A DNA stretch of 64,000 bases from contig CM065321.1 in assembly GCA_033032175.1 (NCBI GenBank), forward strand, positions 3,866,501 to 3,930,500, in the 5' to 3' direction. Positions 48,641 through 59,151 of this stretch are shown here, one piece after another. The notes under the pieces were generated by a model, which made no database searches, was not told where the DNA came from, and was given only the letters and a program-made list of their open reading frames with translations. The DNA comes from Saturnia japonica (lineage: Eukaryota; Arthropoda; Insecta; Lepidoptera; Saturniidae). Numbering within the stretch: the stretch's first letter is position 1; each line of letters opens with the position of its first letter. The position numbers and the translations under genes were made by a program.

Positions 48641-49085
48641 ATACGATACCTTTAACAAAAAGCCCTTTTTTTTACATTTTTGTCTGTCTGCCTGTTTGTT
48701 CCGGGTAATCTTCGAAACGGTTGGACCGATTTTGACGGGACTTTCACTGGCAGATAGCTGATAATATAGGGAGTAGCTTAGGCTACTTTCATTCTAGAAA
48801 AAGAATTAGAGTTCCGCACAAATATTAAAAAACTGGTCATGGTGAATCAATGGGGCGTTTTAATTGCTTATGCTGAGTAAACCATTAAAGATATAGCAAA
48901 TTAATGTACTATATAATTATAGCCATTGAAGAGAGCTACAAAAAAGTCCGGGAGATTATACATCTATCTTCTAAGAAACACCCACGATAAGCAATTTTGT
49001 CTTTAAACAGCCGGGAGCGTGGGAGCTAGATTCGCGCGGGCATTCTGTAGTCCACGTGAGCGAAGCCACGGGCACAGCCAGTAAC
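48640..49085 (-). repeat. Dispersed repeat C, inverted full copy
   Basis: Reverse complement of 10715-11150 along its whole length: TTGTTCCGGGTAATCTTCGA, TTTGACGGGACTTTCACTGG, AAAAAAGTCCGGGAGATTAT, and the end GTGAGCGAAGCCACGGGCAC. Confidence 0.8.
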
Positions 49086-49089
49086 TAAT

Positions 49090-49795
49090 AAAAAAATTAA
49101 GGCTGACTAACAGACAACATACTTTTAAACCGGCGTGAAATTGTACACAGAATTTTGTTATATGTATAACACAGGTAAGCACCAAGAAAGGACTTTTGAA
49201 AATTCACCCTCTAACGAGAATAATATATGAGGAGTAAAAATATAATAATTCCTGAGATATTGACTATAGGAAATCCCATCAGGTATACATTTAGGACTGT
49301 TAGAAAATACACTTATGCCAAGCTGAGTGAAGCTATCTGAGTCAACTGTATTACTTGTCAACCTAAACCAATTCTATCTATTATGTCCAGGTAGTTTTTT
49401 TACAAATACTATTTAAAAATCAAGGAATTTTTATTTGAAAAATGAAATTATTCACAGCCGAATGATTAAATTAGAATGATATCGATTCCATGTTCCTTGG
49501 TCAATGTCTTAGCCTGTATTTAAAGAATTAAATCTACATTTATGTATATATTTTAATATAATTAGTAAAATCATTAATTGACAATGGAGATAAAAATGGG
49601 GAAAACCTGGATACAAACATTCTCTCAGTACTGGCATCCAACGGGGAAACAAAATTTTATAGCCGTCTCGATAGTTTTCCCACTAAACTATTGTACCTAT
49701 AAGGCAACAAGACATGTGTCAAGGCGTTTAAGTTTCTTCATAATGTTTTCGGGCACTTCGAGCAATATACAACATGAGGCGAATTACTAAAAAAC
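49090..49795. other. Intronic AT-rich DNA
   Basis: Nothing recognised. Confidence 0.4.
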
Positions 49796-49799
49796 AAGT

Positions 49800-50330
49800 T
49801 CCAGTAATTTAACATCTCAACTTTTCCCTCCTGCCTCCTCTTGATAATTTAATATATGCCCATAAAAACTTCTATAAACTAGACTTTGTTAAAGAACAGC
49901 GCAGTTTTAATACTAGAAATAGACATAAATTAGTCGTACCGCTTTTAAGACTTCGTTAGACTAATAAAAGTTTTTTAGGTAATAGTGTTAGGTTCTTTAA
50001 TAAGATCCTGAAGGACATTACTGATTTACCAGGCAATAACTTCAAGGACGATGTCAAGCGGGTTTTACTGTCAAAAAGGTTATTTCTAGTGTGAATTATT
50101 ATGTGAATGATAGTGATGTCTGGAAGTGATTCCCTCTCTGTGCATCCACTAAAATATTATTATTGTTTTATATTAACACTTTTGTATAGTTGGGAAACAA
50201 AGTTAAACCTGATCGAGTGTCTTGCCATTTCTTCTCGATGAGTGCGATGTTTTCTGAACCAGTGGAAGTGTTTTGACGTTCCTAAGTGCTTTCTTACGGC
50301 CTAAATTGAATAAAGACTTTTTTTGTTTCA
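49800..50330 (+). pseudogene. LINE 3' end (ORF2 C-terminus and 3' UTR)
   Basis: The plus strand reads TRNRHKLVVPLLRLR, a stop, then NSVRFFNKILKDITDLP and NNFKDDVKRVLLSKRLFLV and a stop. This is the ordinary end of a non-LTR reverse-transcriptase ORF. A 3' UTR of about 230 bases follows, ending in TTGAATAAAG at 50307-50316. Confidence 0.75.
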
Positions 50331-50334
50331 CCGT

Positions 50335-50990
50335 CAGCCAATTGTATCATTAATAAAATTCAAATTAGTAAATGCACATGAAATTTATTAGCTTATGTCC
50401 AGGTTCAAACCAGTGGACTTCGAATCATATTCCAAAGGCTTAAAACTTCGCCACCAATACTGCTATATAAAATAATAGCTAGTGCCCGACCGCTTCGCTT
50501 TGCATAATTTTTTTGTATATCCTTATAATATATCGTGATTGATGGACAAACATTCAAACAAACGTACTTTCACGTTTATAATACCGTATTAGTAAATTAG
50601 ATTGGTTATATATACCCATATCGCTTTTCAACTTATTCTTTTTAAATTAAATCGTTGAGGTGTTGAATAATAATACAATTCTGTTTTAATTATTATGAAA
50701 ATTTGTAGATAAGTAAGTATATATATGTATTTTCATGTATTCCTGTTTAATTTATTCAATATTAATACAAATGGTATTTATTATTTATGTAATTTTATTA
50801 CTTTGGTCGAATTTTACTTTCACGTTTGCACATTTATATTTTATTTTTATTTATTTTCTAGTGCCACTACCAACAATAATATTTAACCACAATACCGCTG
50901 GTTAGCTGAAAGAAAATGTTTCATGCCGTTGATCAGTGTATAAACTAAAAAAAGTGCAATAAAGTATTCATTCGTAATATAACGTGACAA
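50335..50990. other. Intronic AT-rich DNA
   Basis: 50480-50505 has a GTGCCCGACCGCTTCGCTT tail typical of short moth repeats. Nothing else. Confidence 0.4.
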
Positions 50991-50994
50991 TTTT

Positions 50995-51235
50995 TAACAA
51001 AAAAGAAAACCAATTTCTATGATTTTAAAGAGTTTCTTGGTGTATCTTCTAAGTTGAAGATACAATGCCAATGAAATTCAAATGGCACGACCCTTGAGGT
51101 ATCGCCATCCAACAAAGAAAAAAACATTCAAATCGGTTTATAAACAAAGAAGGTACCTATGGCTGAACATCCATAACAATATATATAAACTACATTCTAA
51201 TTGAGTAACCCCCCTTGCACGACAAACACGGATTT
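50995..51235 (+). repeat. Dispersed repeat A (copy 4, near full length)
   Basis: AAAGAGTTTCTTGGTGTATC, AAGTTGAAGATACAATGCCA, GACCCTTGAGGTATCGCCAT, TTCAAATCGG and GGCTGAACATCCATAA. Confidence 0.7.
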
Positions 51236-51474
51236 ATTGTTACACAGACAATTAAAATTTAATAAACATACACAAAGACAAGGTAATAAAATTATAAAAC
51301 TGTAAATTTTAAAATATTCTACGTCGCTTTTGACCTGGTGCTCGCCGGATATTTCAGGTCAAACCGTTACATTTTTCATGAAGCCCTAAGTTGATATTCT
51401 TAGAAAATATTATTGAATTTCCACGTTGTCTTTGCATTTTCTTGTTAGAAATATTAATTATTTTATATGGATTT

Positions 51475-51670
51475 GGGATTTGTACCCGACTGGGTTGCGA
51501 CCACGAAGCGCGTGGTGATAATCCTACACAGTGACTTCTTTTGTATGGTGCGTTTCGGGATCTGCCAGTGTGTGTTCAGCTGCAGGCTTGCATAACAGCA
51601 ACGACCAGCAATGGATTCTACTCATACCACCAGGCATCGGCAGTCATGTGCCGAGCTAATATAAAAAAAA
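51475..51670 (+). repeat. Dispersed repeat F second half with a LINE 3' UTR piece
   Basis: GATTTGTACCCGACTGGGTT and GCGTTTCGGGATCTGCCAG match 27708-27800; the end (CAACGACCAGCAATGG, GGCAGTCATGTGCCGAGC) resembles the 3' UTR near 9250-9340. Confidence 0.55.
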
Positions 51671-51897
51671 AAAAATTATGCAACTTCAATGTTCAAAGTC
51701 GGTTCAAAAATCTGAAATATGTTAGTTAAAAAGGTCCTCAACATTAAATATGTACAATTATAAAATATATATATTGCTGTTAACTGTACTTTAGAAAAAT
51801 AAGTGCTGAAATAAGAACTAGTTATTTAATAGGAGTGAGGCGTATTTATAGGAACAGGTATTTACAAGTAACAGTTTGGAACTGTAATAGTTAACTG

Positions 51898-52428
51898 AGA
51901 AAGCTATTACTAGCACACCTTAGCTGTCTGTTCCGCATGGGACTCGCCACGCTGCGACATTTTCGCGACAATCGGCACCGACCTCTCGCTCCCGGCCGTG
52001 GCTCTGTCTATGGTCTCTTCATTTCTTTTCATGTCTTTTCGTTTTGCGAGCAAGTCATGCTTGCGAAAGAGGAGGCGGAGAGGGAGAGGGAGCGTAATAC
52101 CTTGCTCCCCTCCTGCGGTAAATGAGCCAGGCGCCGGAGGTTACGTGATAATCTCCGGCCGCCTTAAATGGGTCAGCAGCTGGCGGACTTGGGCGTGTCC
52201 GTCCCGTGTATTGCAGGCCCGAGATGGAGGAAGCGCACTGGTGTTCGTGCTGTCGGGAGAGCGGATGCCGTGCATAAGCAGTTCCCGCTCCCCGGCTACT
52301 AGGTACGAGAAGGACACCGTGGGTTTTTAGTCGGTAAGAGTTGAACATACCCCTCCCTTGAGCGCCCCGGCTCGGGAGGCGGATCCAATGCAGGATTTCC
52401 TCTCGAAAACAAAAGAAAGCTATTACTA
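51898..52428 (+). mobile_element. 5'-truncated LINE insertion with 15-bp target-site duplication
   Basis: AGAAAGCTATTACTA occurs at 51898-51912 and at 52414-52428. Between them is 501 bases of GC-rich DNA in an AT-rich intron. The insert holds an open frame (51998-52330, 110 codons, ending TRYEKDTVGF and TAG), then a short 3' UTR with GAGCGCCCCGGCTCGGGAGG, ending CCTCTCGAAAACAAA. The composition and the TGGGTTTTTAGTCGGTAAG end are familiar from the 3' ends of moth LINEs. Direct repeats of this length mark target-primed insertion. The identical repeats suggest a recent event. Confidence 0.85.
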
Positions 52429-52689
52429 AATACTGTGTGCTATTAAATCTATGGTTACAAGTGTTACTACATAATTATATCCCTATTAAACTGTAATAGG
52501 CTGTTATTTTGGAACAATTACTGGAACTGTTATTTCTATGGAACAGGATGAACAGGCTCCTTATTTTACCTATTATACTTTACCCATATTATGTAACGCG
52601 ATATATTACTATATGACGTAGTGAAAGGACACAGAAAGAATGAATAATTACATATTTGGTTTTATGCATACACACATAATGCCTCTCTC

Positions 52690-53040
52690 CCAACTGAGTA
52701 GGCAGAGACCAAGTCTATCCACTTGCTAAAATCCTAGCATACATCTTTCGCTTTATCAAAATTCATCAATCTTTTCACACATGCTCGTCGGTTTAGAGTA
52801 CTCTTGACTTGACCTTTCTTCAGAACATCTGTGATTAAATCGTTGAATGTTAGTCTAAGCCTTCCTTTTCCAACGCTCCCATTCACAGTCGTCTTATAAA
52901 TCAGATTAGTCATTCTTCTTTCATTCCTCATCTCTACATGACCAAACCATCTAAGTATCCCTATCTAAATCCGTGTGACTATATCTTTTTTCACATGATA
53001 AAGTTCTCGTATCACATTATTTCTTATCCTGATTCTATAA
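52690..53040 (-). pseudogene. LINE/RTE-like C-terminal fragment
   Basis: The minus strand reads MLRWFGHVEMRNERRMTNLI, YKTTVNGSVGKGRLRLTFND and KKGQVKSTLNRRACVKRLMN, the end of an ORF widespread in moth genomes (RWFGHVERM, GKGRPR). The frame is open over 65 codons from 52931 and then stops. Confidence 0.65.
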
Positions 53041-53179
53041 TTTTAGTAATTGGTAAAAAAATGTAAATCTTAAGGGGCGAGTTAATTTAATGATTAGTAT
53101 AAAAGAAGTTAACTAAAACCAAGCAGATACAAAATACAGTGATTGAGTGATACGTATGATTCGTATCATTTATGCAGAA

Positions 53180-53476
53180 AGGATGTTAAAGTTTTTTTTC
53201 TCACTGACTATTCTGTTAGTCTTAGAGGCCCTGGAGCCTCTGGCGGCTTTTACAGCTTCACCGGACTTAAAGGACGTTAAACTTTTTTTTTAGAGCTGCC
53301 TATTCTGTTAGCCTTAGGGGCCCTGGAGCCTCTGGCGGCTTTTACAGCTTCACCGGACTTGAAAAGGACGTTAGAACTTTTTTTTTTTAGAGCTGCCTAT
53401 TACTGTTAGCCTTAGGGGCCCTGGAGCCTCTGGTGGCTTTTACAGCTTCACCGGACTTGAAGGACGTTAAACTATA
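53180..53476 (+). repeat. Three-copy tandem repeat, unit 90-98 bp
   Basis: Units begin AAGGATGTTAAA (53180), AAGGACGTTAAAC (53270) and AAAAGGACGTTAGAAC (53362), with a partial fourth at 53460. Each has a T-run, TATTCTGTTAG or TATTACTGTTAG, then GGGGCCCTGGAGCCTCTGG and CTTTTACAGCTTCACCGGAC. Copies two and three are closer to each other than to copy one. The GC-rich core is unlike the intron around it. Confidence 0.9.
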
Positions 53477-53479
53477 GGT

Positions 53480-54160
53480 CCTACTAGTTATATATTTTGA
53501 TGCAAATTATACCAACGCGATACAAGTTTAATGGGCTTTGAAACAACTCCATCTGTTGAAGATCGAAAGAATAACGTAATAAATAAATTTATCTATAAAG
53601 TAAAAGTACGTTTAAATAGAAGCTCATGAATACAATAAATATTTACTGAAGGTATACCGTGACAAGTGACCGTTGTTAAGCCGTCTAAGTATAGCCTTAA
53701 GACGTATTGTGGTACGGTATAAGTCGTTTAGGTTAAGTGATAGGTGTGGCTTCTTAAATCGGATAAGGACACGTGAAAGAAGGTCATATGCCTACCAACA
53801 TTTTTAGAACGATATTTAGTTTTATTCTTATGTTTGTAAATGATGTTTAACTGCAAATCGTATTTGTCTCTAAACGCAAATAGTGAATGTTTTTTATTTA
53901 AAAAAAAATGTTTTAACGTGACATTATTCAAATGAAATGTAAAATGCTTAAAAGTGTTATTACTGTGTTTTCTTTCACGTGAAGCTCCTGCTCATTGATA
54001 GATTCGAACCCAAGTTCTCATTAAAAACGACAAAAAATTAGTCGCGCGGTGTTCGAAACCGCTCAACCTGTAAAGTACAATAGACGCGCTCTGCCCTTCC
54101 CAGAAAACACAAAAATTGACAATGATGATGATAAATACTAAAATTATTACCATAATTATA
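53480..54160. other. Intronic DNA, possible old SINE
   Basis: 53990-54090 reversed has a GGGTTCGAATC box and GAGCGGTTTCGAACACCGCG, the look of another tRNA-derived SINE head. Nothing else. Confidence 0.4.
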
Positions 54161-54163
54161 TTA

Positions 54164-54437
54164 ATACGTGAAGCAAAAACTTTTTAACCCTTTTTAAGCA
54201 TATTGCGTGCACGGAAGACTGAGAGATTTGGCATGGTTAAAGTTTATATGGAGAAGGAGTGCAGAAAGCTAAAATTTATCTATAATATATGTTACTAATA
54301 TATCGAATTAAATAAATTAATACTGTGAATCCTAAAACAACCAGTGCCATTGAAATTAGACCCCCTAAAATATTGACATTGTCAATCAATGAAAAGTGAC
54401 AGTAAAACAAATGTCAAACAGAAAATAGTCTATTAAA
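54164..54437 (-). repeat. Dispersed repeat H (copy 2, inverted)
   Basis: Reverse complement of 21306-21640: TATTGCGTGCACGGAAGACT, TATGGAGAAGGAGTGCAGAA, ATTGACATTGTCAATCAATG, AACAGAAAATAGTCTATT. Confidence 0.8.
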
Positions 54438-54439
54438 AA

Positions 54440-55790
54440 TAAACGTAAGAGTATTTTATGGTAGGAGTTCGTCCTAAATTATTTCACATTGATTGTGTTT
54501 TGTTATCCGTAACAATAATGAGCTTTGTTGCTTTGCTTTGAGCATTGTATTTAAAGGACTAACAAATATAATCATATTCTATGAATTTTAAAGCAATTAA
54601 TTTTCAATTGTTAAGCTTATTTTGCTATTGTAAATAACATTTTCCCACTTTGAGACCGAGGGTTTTGACAGGATTGAATTGCCAATATTTACCCCATGGA
54701 TCAAGTCATCATGTGTCTACAATTTTCATAGTGAATATATTCCATCAAAAATATATCATCGACCACGCCCCATCCTTTCCAATTGGGATGCTCTTTTTCT
54801 TAATCAATTTAAAAACATATTTGATGTTTATATTTAATGTTAAGTCGAAGAGTTACTATCAGAATGTTTTTTTTGTAGGATAGGGTGGTCTCATTTTAAT
54901 TTTATTAGCATTGGACCTTTAACTACGAAGATATACAAAAGAACTCTTCCAAATGATTGAATTTGGTTTTCTTTTTTGTTAAAAATGGTTTAGTTCTGAG
55001 TTAATCTTTACTTTTTTTTTATAACCACAACTAGTTCATCGCATTTTGTTATTAAAAACAAAACTCGCATGGTAATCTGAACCCCTTGAGTCAGTGTATG
55101 ACACACGGCTGTGTAAAACCGATCAATCTTGCGTGGCCTATAAACTCGGTTGGAAATAAAATGGGAGCGGTGTCACTAAGGTAACCTCAGGTCACTCGAT
55201 ATATGTAACTAGGGATCCACCCCAGTTCTGTTTACTACAATTTGTAAATATTTTGTTAAGCTTATATTAAAGCATTGACATATATTATTCATACCAGCGA
55301 CTTATACTACAAAACTCATGTAGATTTGTTGCTTGGATGTGGGAACAAAATGTCTGTTTCAAAATTCGACGGTCTTCTCTAATAATTTATTAATTTCCTA
55401 TTATTTATGTATTATATCAAACGACTAGCATAACTATCATGGTTTGACCTATGTTAAATTTATTTGGCCAACTATCCACCGCGCTTGCCATATTGCTATA
55501 GCTTGCCAGATTTCGTGACGTTTATAGTTACTGCTTCGTGCGTTAAATAAAAAAATCTGACTGACAGAGATTAGCGCATTCAAACAAACAAACTTAAGCT
55601 TTATAATATCAAATATATATTAACATAATAAACTGGAAGAGTTTTTTGTTTGTTCAAACACGGTAATCTCTGGAACTGCCAGTCGTATTCGAAAAAATCT
55701 TTTTGTGTATGATAGTCAAACTCACGAGGAATAGCATAGGCTATCTAATAATAAGCTATAACTCTCAGCTAGCCTTAAATATTAATTTTT
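54440..55790. other. Intronic DNA with repeat A copy 5
   Basis: 54885-54985 is an inverted repeat A (GCATTGGACCTTTAACTACG, CTTCCAAATGATTGAATTTG). 55430-55720 shows pieces shared with 62300 and 17840. No gene recognised. Confidence 0.5.
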
Positions 55791-55794
55791 GTTA

Positions 55795-56165
55795 CGTAAG
55801 TCGGAAGTCGAGACCCTCCAGAACTGCCGGCAATACAATGTTCCACAAAAATATTGGTCGTTAGTATATCTTAAAAAAAGTTAGCGATAGCAAATAACTA
55901 TCTACTAAACATAAGCCACAATAAAGTATTTTGTGACAAATATGTGTCGAAAATTAAAAAGTGCTTTAAAAGGTTTATTTTTAAACATGGGATATTAATC
56001 CTTACGAACAAAAGTTACTTCATCATAAACAAATTTTTGTGAAGTAAAACTAGGCTCTTTATAGTATGTTATTTAGGCATATAGTTTAGGAGATAATGAA
56101 ATGAAATTAATTAAAATAATTTGTACTTGCGGAAAGAACGGTTAATATAGACTACGCGGGTGCGT
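55795..56165 (+). repeat. Dispersed repeat D (copy 1)
   Basis: TACAATGTTCCACAAAAATA, TTTTGTGACAAATATGTG, AAATTAAAAAGTGCTTTAAA, GTTACTTCATCATAAAC, GTACTTGCGG. The same series occurs at 63325-63600. Confidence 0.75.
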
Positions 56166-56375
56166 TTTGATTTTGCTTTTGATGATTCAATTTGATAAAC
56201 GAGCACTATAAAATGCTCTTGCATTATGCTTTGGTTTCATCAATATATCTCCTATAACTTAAATTTCTAGCTAAGCATAGAATGTGGACCGGACCCACTT
56301 TGGACGACAAAACCTCTGAGCCGTCATTACTTCAAAGTTTTTTGTAAACTGTTAAATCTTTATTTATTTACTTAC

Positions 56376-56583
56376 CATAAACATCTATGCAACCGATCTG
56401 CCATTTCATACTGGGCTGCGTGTTGATCTGGCACATGTAGCATCCTCGGTCTTCCGCCCGAAGCGGTCGGATCTTCAACTGCCATGTTCTGGGAGCGTCA
56501 AGGTTCACCGAATACCGAGCGCCGAGTACTGCCTTCTCATGCATTGTCAACACAGTCTGATCTTCGGCCCTTAGCCATCCTAC
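56376..56583 (-). CDS. DIP/lachesin-like gene, exon for second half of Ig1
   Basis: The 5'-most exon found: 208 bases between TATTTCCCAG and GTAAGT in minus sense. It encodes residues 1-69 of the partial protein: VGWLRAEDQTVLTMHEKA, then ARYSVNLDAPRTWQLKI, then DRGCYMCQINTQPSMKWQ and IGCIDVY. WLRAEDQTVL is the C-strand Trp region, and DRGCYMC the F-strand signature of Ig1, the domain by which DIP proteins bind Dpr partners. The two extra Cys (in GCY and IGC) fit my memory of DIP-gamma, but subtype is uncertain. The protein would sit on neurons as a membrane-anchored adhesion receptor. The frame enters in phase 0, so an earlier exon must supply the signal peptide and first half of Ig1. Confidence 0.95.
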
Positions 56584-56644
56584 CTGGGAAATATACAAAT
56601 ATCTAGTTAGTAGATACAATTCTTAAGTCTAACTCAGAACAAGT

Positions 56645-56880
56645 CAATTTTTTACAAAAAGAAAACAAACTTCAATGATTTTGAAGAGTTCCTTGGCGTA
56701 TCTTCGAAGTTGAAGGTCCAATGCCAATGAAATTTAAAAGGGACTACCCTTGAGATGTCCTTATCCAATAAAAAAAGAATCATTCAAATCAGCTCATAAA
56801 CAAAGTCCATAAAATCTATTCGAATTGATAAATTCCGTCTTTTTTTGAAGTTGTTTAAAAACTTATGGCTTAATCCGGTG
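56645..56880 (+). repeat. Dispersed repeat A (copy 6, near full length)
   Basis: CTTCAATGATTTTGAAGAGT, CTTCGAAGTTGAAGGTCCAA, CTACCCTTGAGATGTCCTTA, CATTCAAATCAG and TTTTTTGAAGTTGTTT. It begins about 60 bases past the Ig1 exon acceptor, inside the intron. Confidence 0.75.
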
Positions 56881-57424
56881 GGTCTAAGAACATGATATTT
56901 TAATATCATGACAGTTCCTTATGTGACGTAAGTAAACAAAGAAAACATTTTTGAAAATTTATTATTTGAACCCGTCTTGGAAAAATACGATTTTTGACGT
57001 TTTTATTTTCCAACCACACACCAAAGTTTTCTTTGGGAAAAGAAATTCTTACAAGGCGTTGACCAATCGACTTGCATCATATTATAAAATTATTCAAAAT
57101 TGCCATTTCGGTTGCCTTATTTATAAGGTAGGTTTTTATTTTTGTTACATGACTTAGCATTATAATATAAGCTTAAAAAAGGGTACATTGAAAAATATGC
57201 ATTAGCGATCAACGTATTACGCTTTGTACAGAAACAGGGAATTTAAAATAGATTAATTCCTGAGTTTGTCGATGATAAATCCAATCGGGCAAATACAATG
57301 TTCAAAACCAGTCCAGACTAGTTCTAATTTACAATATACTTTTAACATGAATAATTTCATCGTTTGGTAAGGCAGTAATTTTAGCCACTGTGAGGCCGAG
57401 AAGCCATATGATTGATTCCCACAC

Positions 57425-57720
57425 GTTTTAGAGTTTATTAGTGAATATAATTATTGTGTTGTTTCTTTATGCCGAGTTTAAAAGATACGCAGGATATATT
57501 TTGATTTCTTGTTATTTTTATAAGTTTTTCTTTATGACCACAATCTCACCTGTTAATAAGTGGTGATATGGTCAAAGATGCTTGGTGACAGATTTACAAC
57601 TTGAATGTGGCTACGCTGGCGGGTCTTAGAAAATGCTCTAGCACCATGCTATGGTTTCATCACGATGTTTAACTTCACCGAAAGCACAAGCTCATTGCAG
57701 GGATTCGAACTCACGTAAAG
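57425..57720 (-). repeat. SINE B with flanking segment, duplicated copy 1
   Basis: TTATTAGTGAATATAATTAT, TTCTTTATGCCGAGTTTAAA and ACGCAGGATATATTTTG, then an inverted SINE B ending in GGGATTCGAACTCACG. Repeated at 58378-58665. Confidence 0.8.
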
Positions 57721-58377
57721 TAAAACTTAATACCTACAATAATTAGGTATGGAACATAAAACGTTATCTGTGTTATCACAATCTCAACAAAGAGAATACT
57801 ATTATATTATTTTCTTTTTATCAGAGTCATAACAATCGGTGTATAGAGTTTTTGTTCAGAACCTTTCGCTTATACATACTCGTAAAAGTGATTGCCCACA
57901 ATACAATGGAAGATTACTCGAAAACAACAATTACATTTTCCGCACATAACCAGGGGTGTATTTACCCAAGACTGGGGCGGTAAGCTAAAAAGAGGCGGAA
58001 AATTAAGCTTTTGGAGCCCCTTGAGTGGAAGAATAAAATATGTGTAACACAGCACATTAGAATACTCTCAACTGATTCAATGGCACGTGACATCATACTA
58101 TCGCTCGCGATACAGCGGTGGCGCCAGAAAAGTACTCGTACGTAATGCTGTATGTAGTAAGAAAAATAAAAAATAAACTAACAAAAAAATATTGCATATA
58201 GGAAAATATGTGTAGGATTTTGTGGTGCAAAATACTTTGTAACGTTTATGAGTATCGTATATTTTTATAATGATAATAATTGATACTCAAAATTCATGTT
58301 TTTAGGTTATATCGTTATGTGCACGACCTAATAATTTATGTTTTAGAGTCACTTCATGATAGGAGCATGCTTTTTAA

Positions 58378-58665
58378 GTTTTAAATTTTATTAGTGAATA
58401 TAATTATTGTGTTGTTTCTTTATGCTGAGTTTAAAAGATACGCAGGATATATTTTGTTTTTTTTTTACTTTTATAAGTTTGCTTTATGACCACAATCTCA
58501 CCTGTTAATAAGTGGTGACATGGCCCAAGATGATAGCACGCTAAGCCTAGTTAGTGAACTGGCTCTCAAGTGTATCTGCCAGAACACACCTACAGATTAT
58601 TGGTGACAGATATACAACTTGAATGTGGTAGCTACGCTGGCGGATCTTACAAAATGCTAGAGCAC
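58378..58665 (-). repeat. SINE B with flanking segment, duplicated copy 2
   Basis: Same non-SINE flank as 57425 and same SINE orientation. It keeps about 67 bases (around ATAGCACGCTAAGCCTAG to CACACCTACAGATTAT) that copy 1 has lost, but lacks the SINE head, ending in AAAATGCTAGAGCAC. Confidence 0.8.
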
Positions 58666-58971
58666 AAAAAAACTTTTACCACAAAAACTCCCTAAACAGT
58701 GTTAACAATGGAGACCTTATCTTGATAGAGGTATGTTGGAATAAGAAGAAAAATATGGTATTCACGTGACTGTGGCAGAATTGTGGCTAAAACTGTTACC
58801 ATTATATAAAAGCAAGAAGAAGACAATAAAATATGTTCATATAACTAGGTAACAATACACATAGTGGATACTACTCTTTAGTGATTATTTTTCATAAATA
58901 TAAAACGATTATTTTCAACAATCAACATCATCTCATATAATATATAAACTATGATGCTCGAATTTCATAAG

Positions 58972-59110
58972 TAACTAGCGGTGTGTCCGCGGCTCTTCGC
59001 GCGTTTGTTACTACGCAATAACTATTTACATCCCGTAATTTTATGTTTACTCATATTGTTGACAGTTCATATACCGTATCAACTAAGGAGTGTTATGTAT
59101 TTTCCGTGTA
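58972..59110 (-). repeat. Dispersed repeat L (copy 2, inverted)
   Basis: CTAGCGGTGTGTCCGCGGCT, TACGCAATAACTATTTACAT, TGTTGACAGTTCATATACCG and TATTTTCCGTGTA are the reverse of 41215-41350. Confidence 0.75.
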
Positions 59111-59151
59111 TAATTTTCATCAAAATCGGTTGAAAAATGTTATCATATTCT

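Larger units (their letters stand above)
40075..56375 (-). other. DIP intron (16.3 kb) inside the Ig1-Ig2 boundary
   Basis: The largest complete intron. It carries repeat L (40555-41355), SINE B copies (42730, 43135), repeat G (44155), an LTR-like piece (47150-47830), repeat C (48640), LINE tails (49800, 51913, 52690), a three-copy tandem repeat (53180) and repeat H (54164). No host coding exon was recognised in it. Confidence 0.75.
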
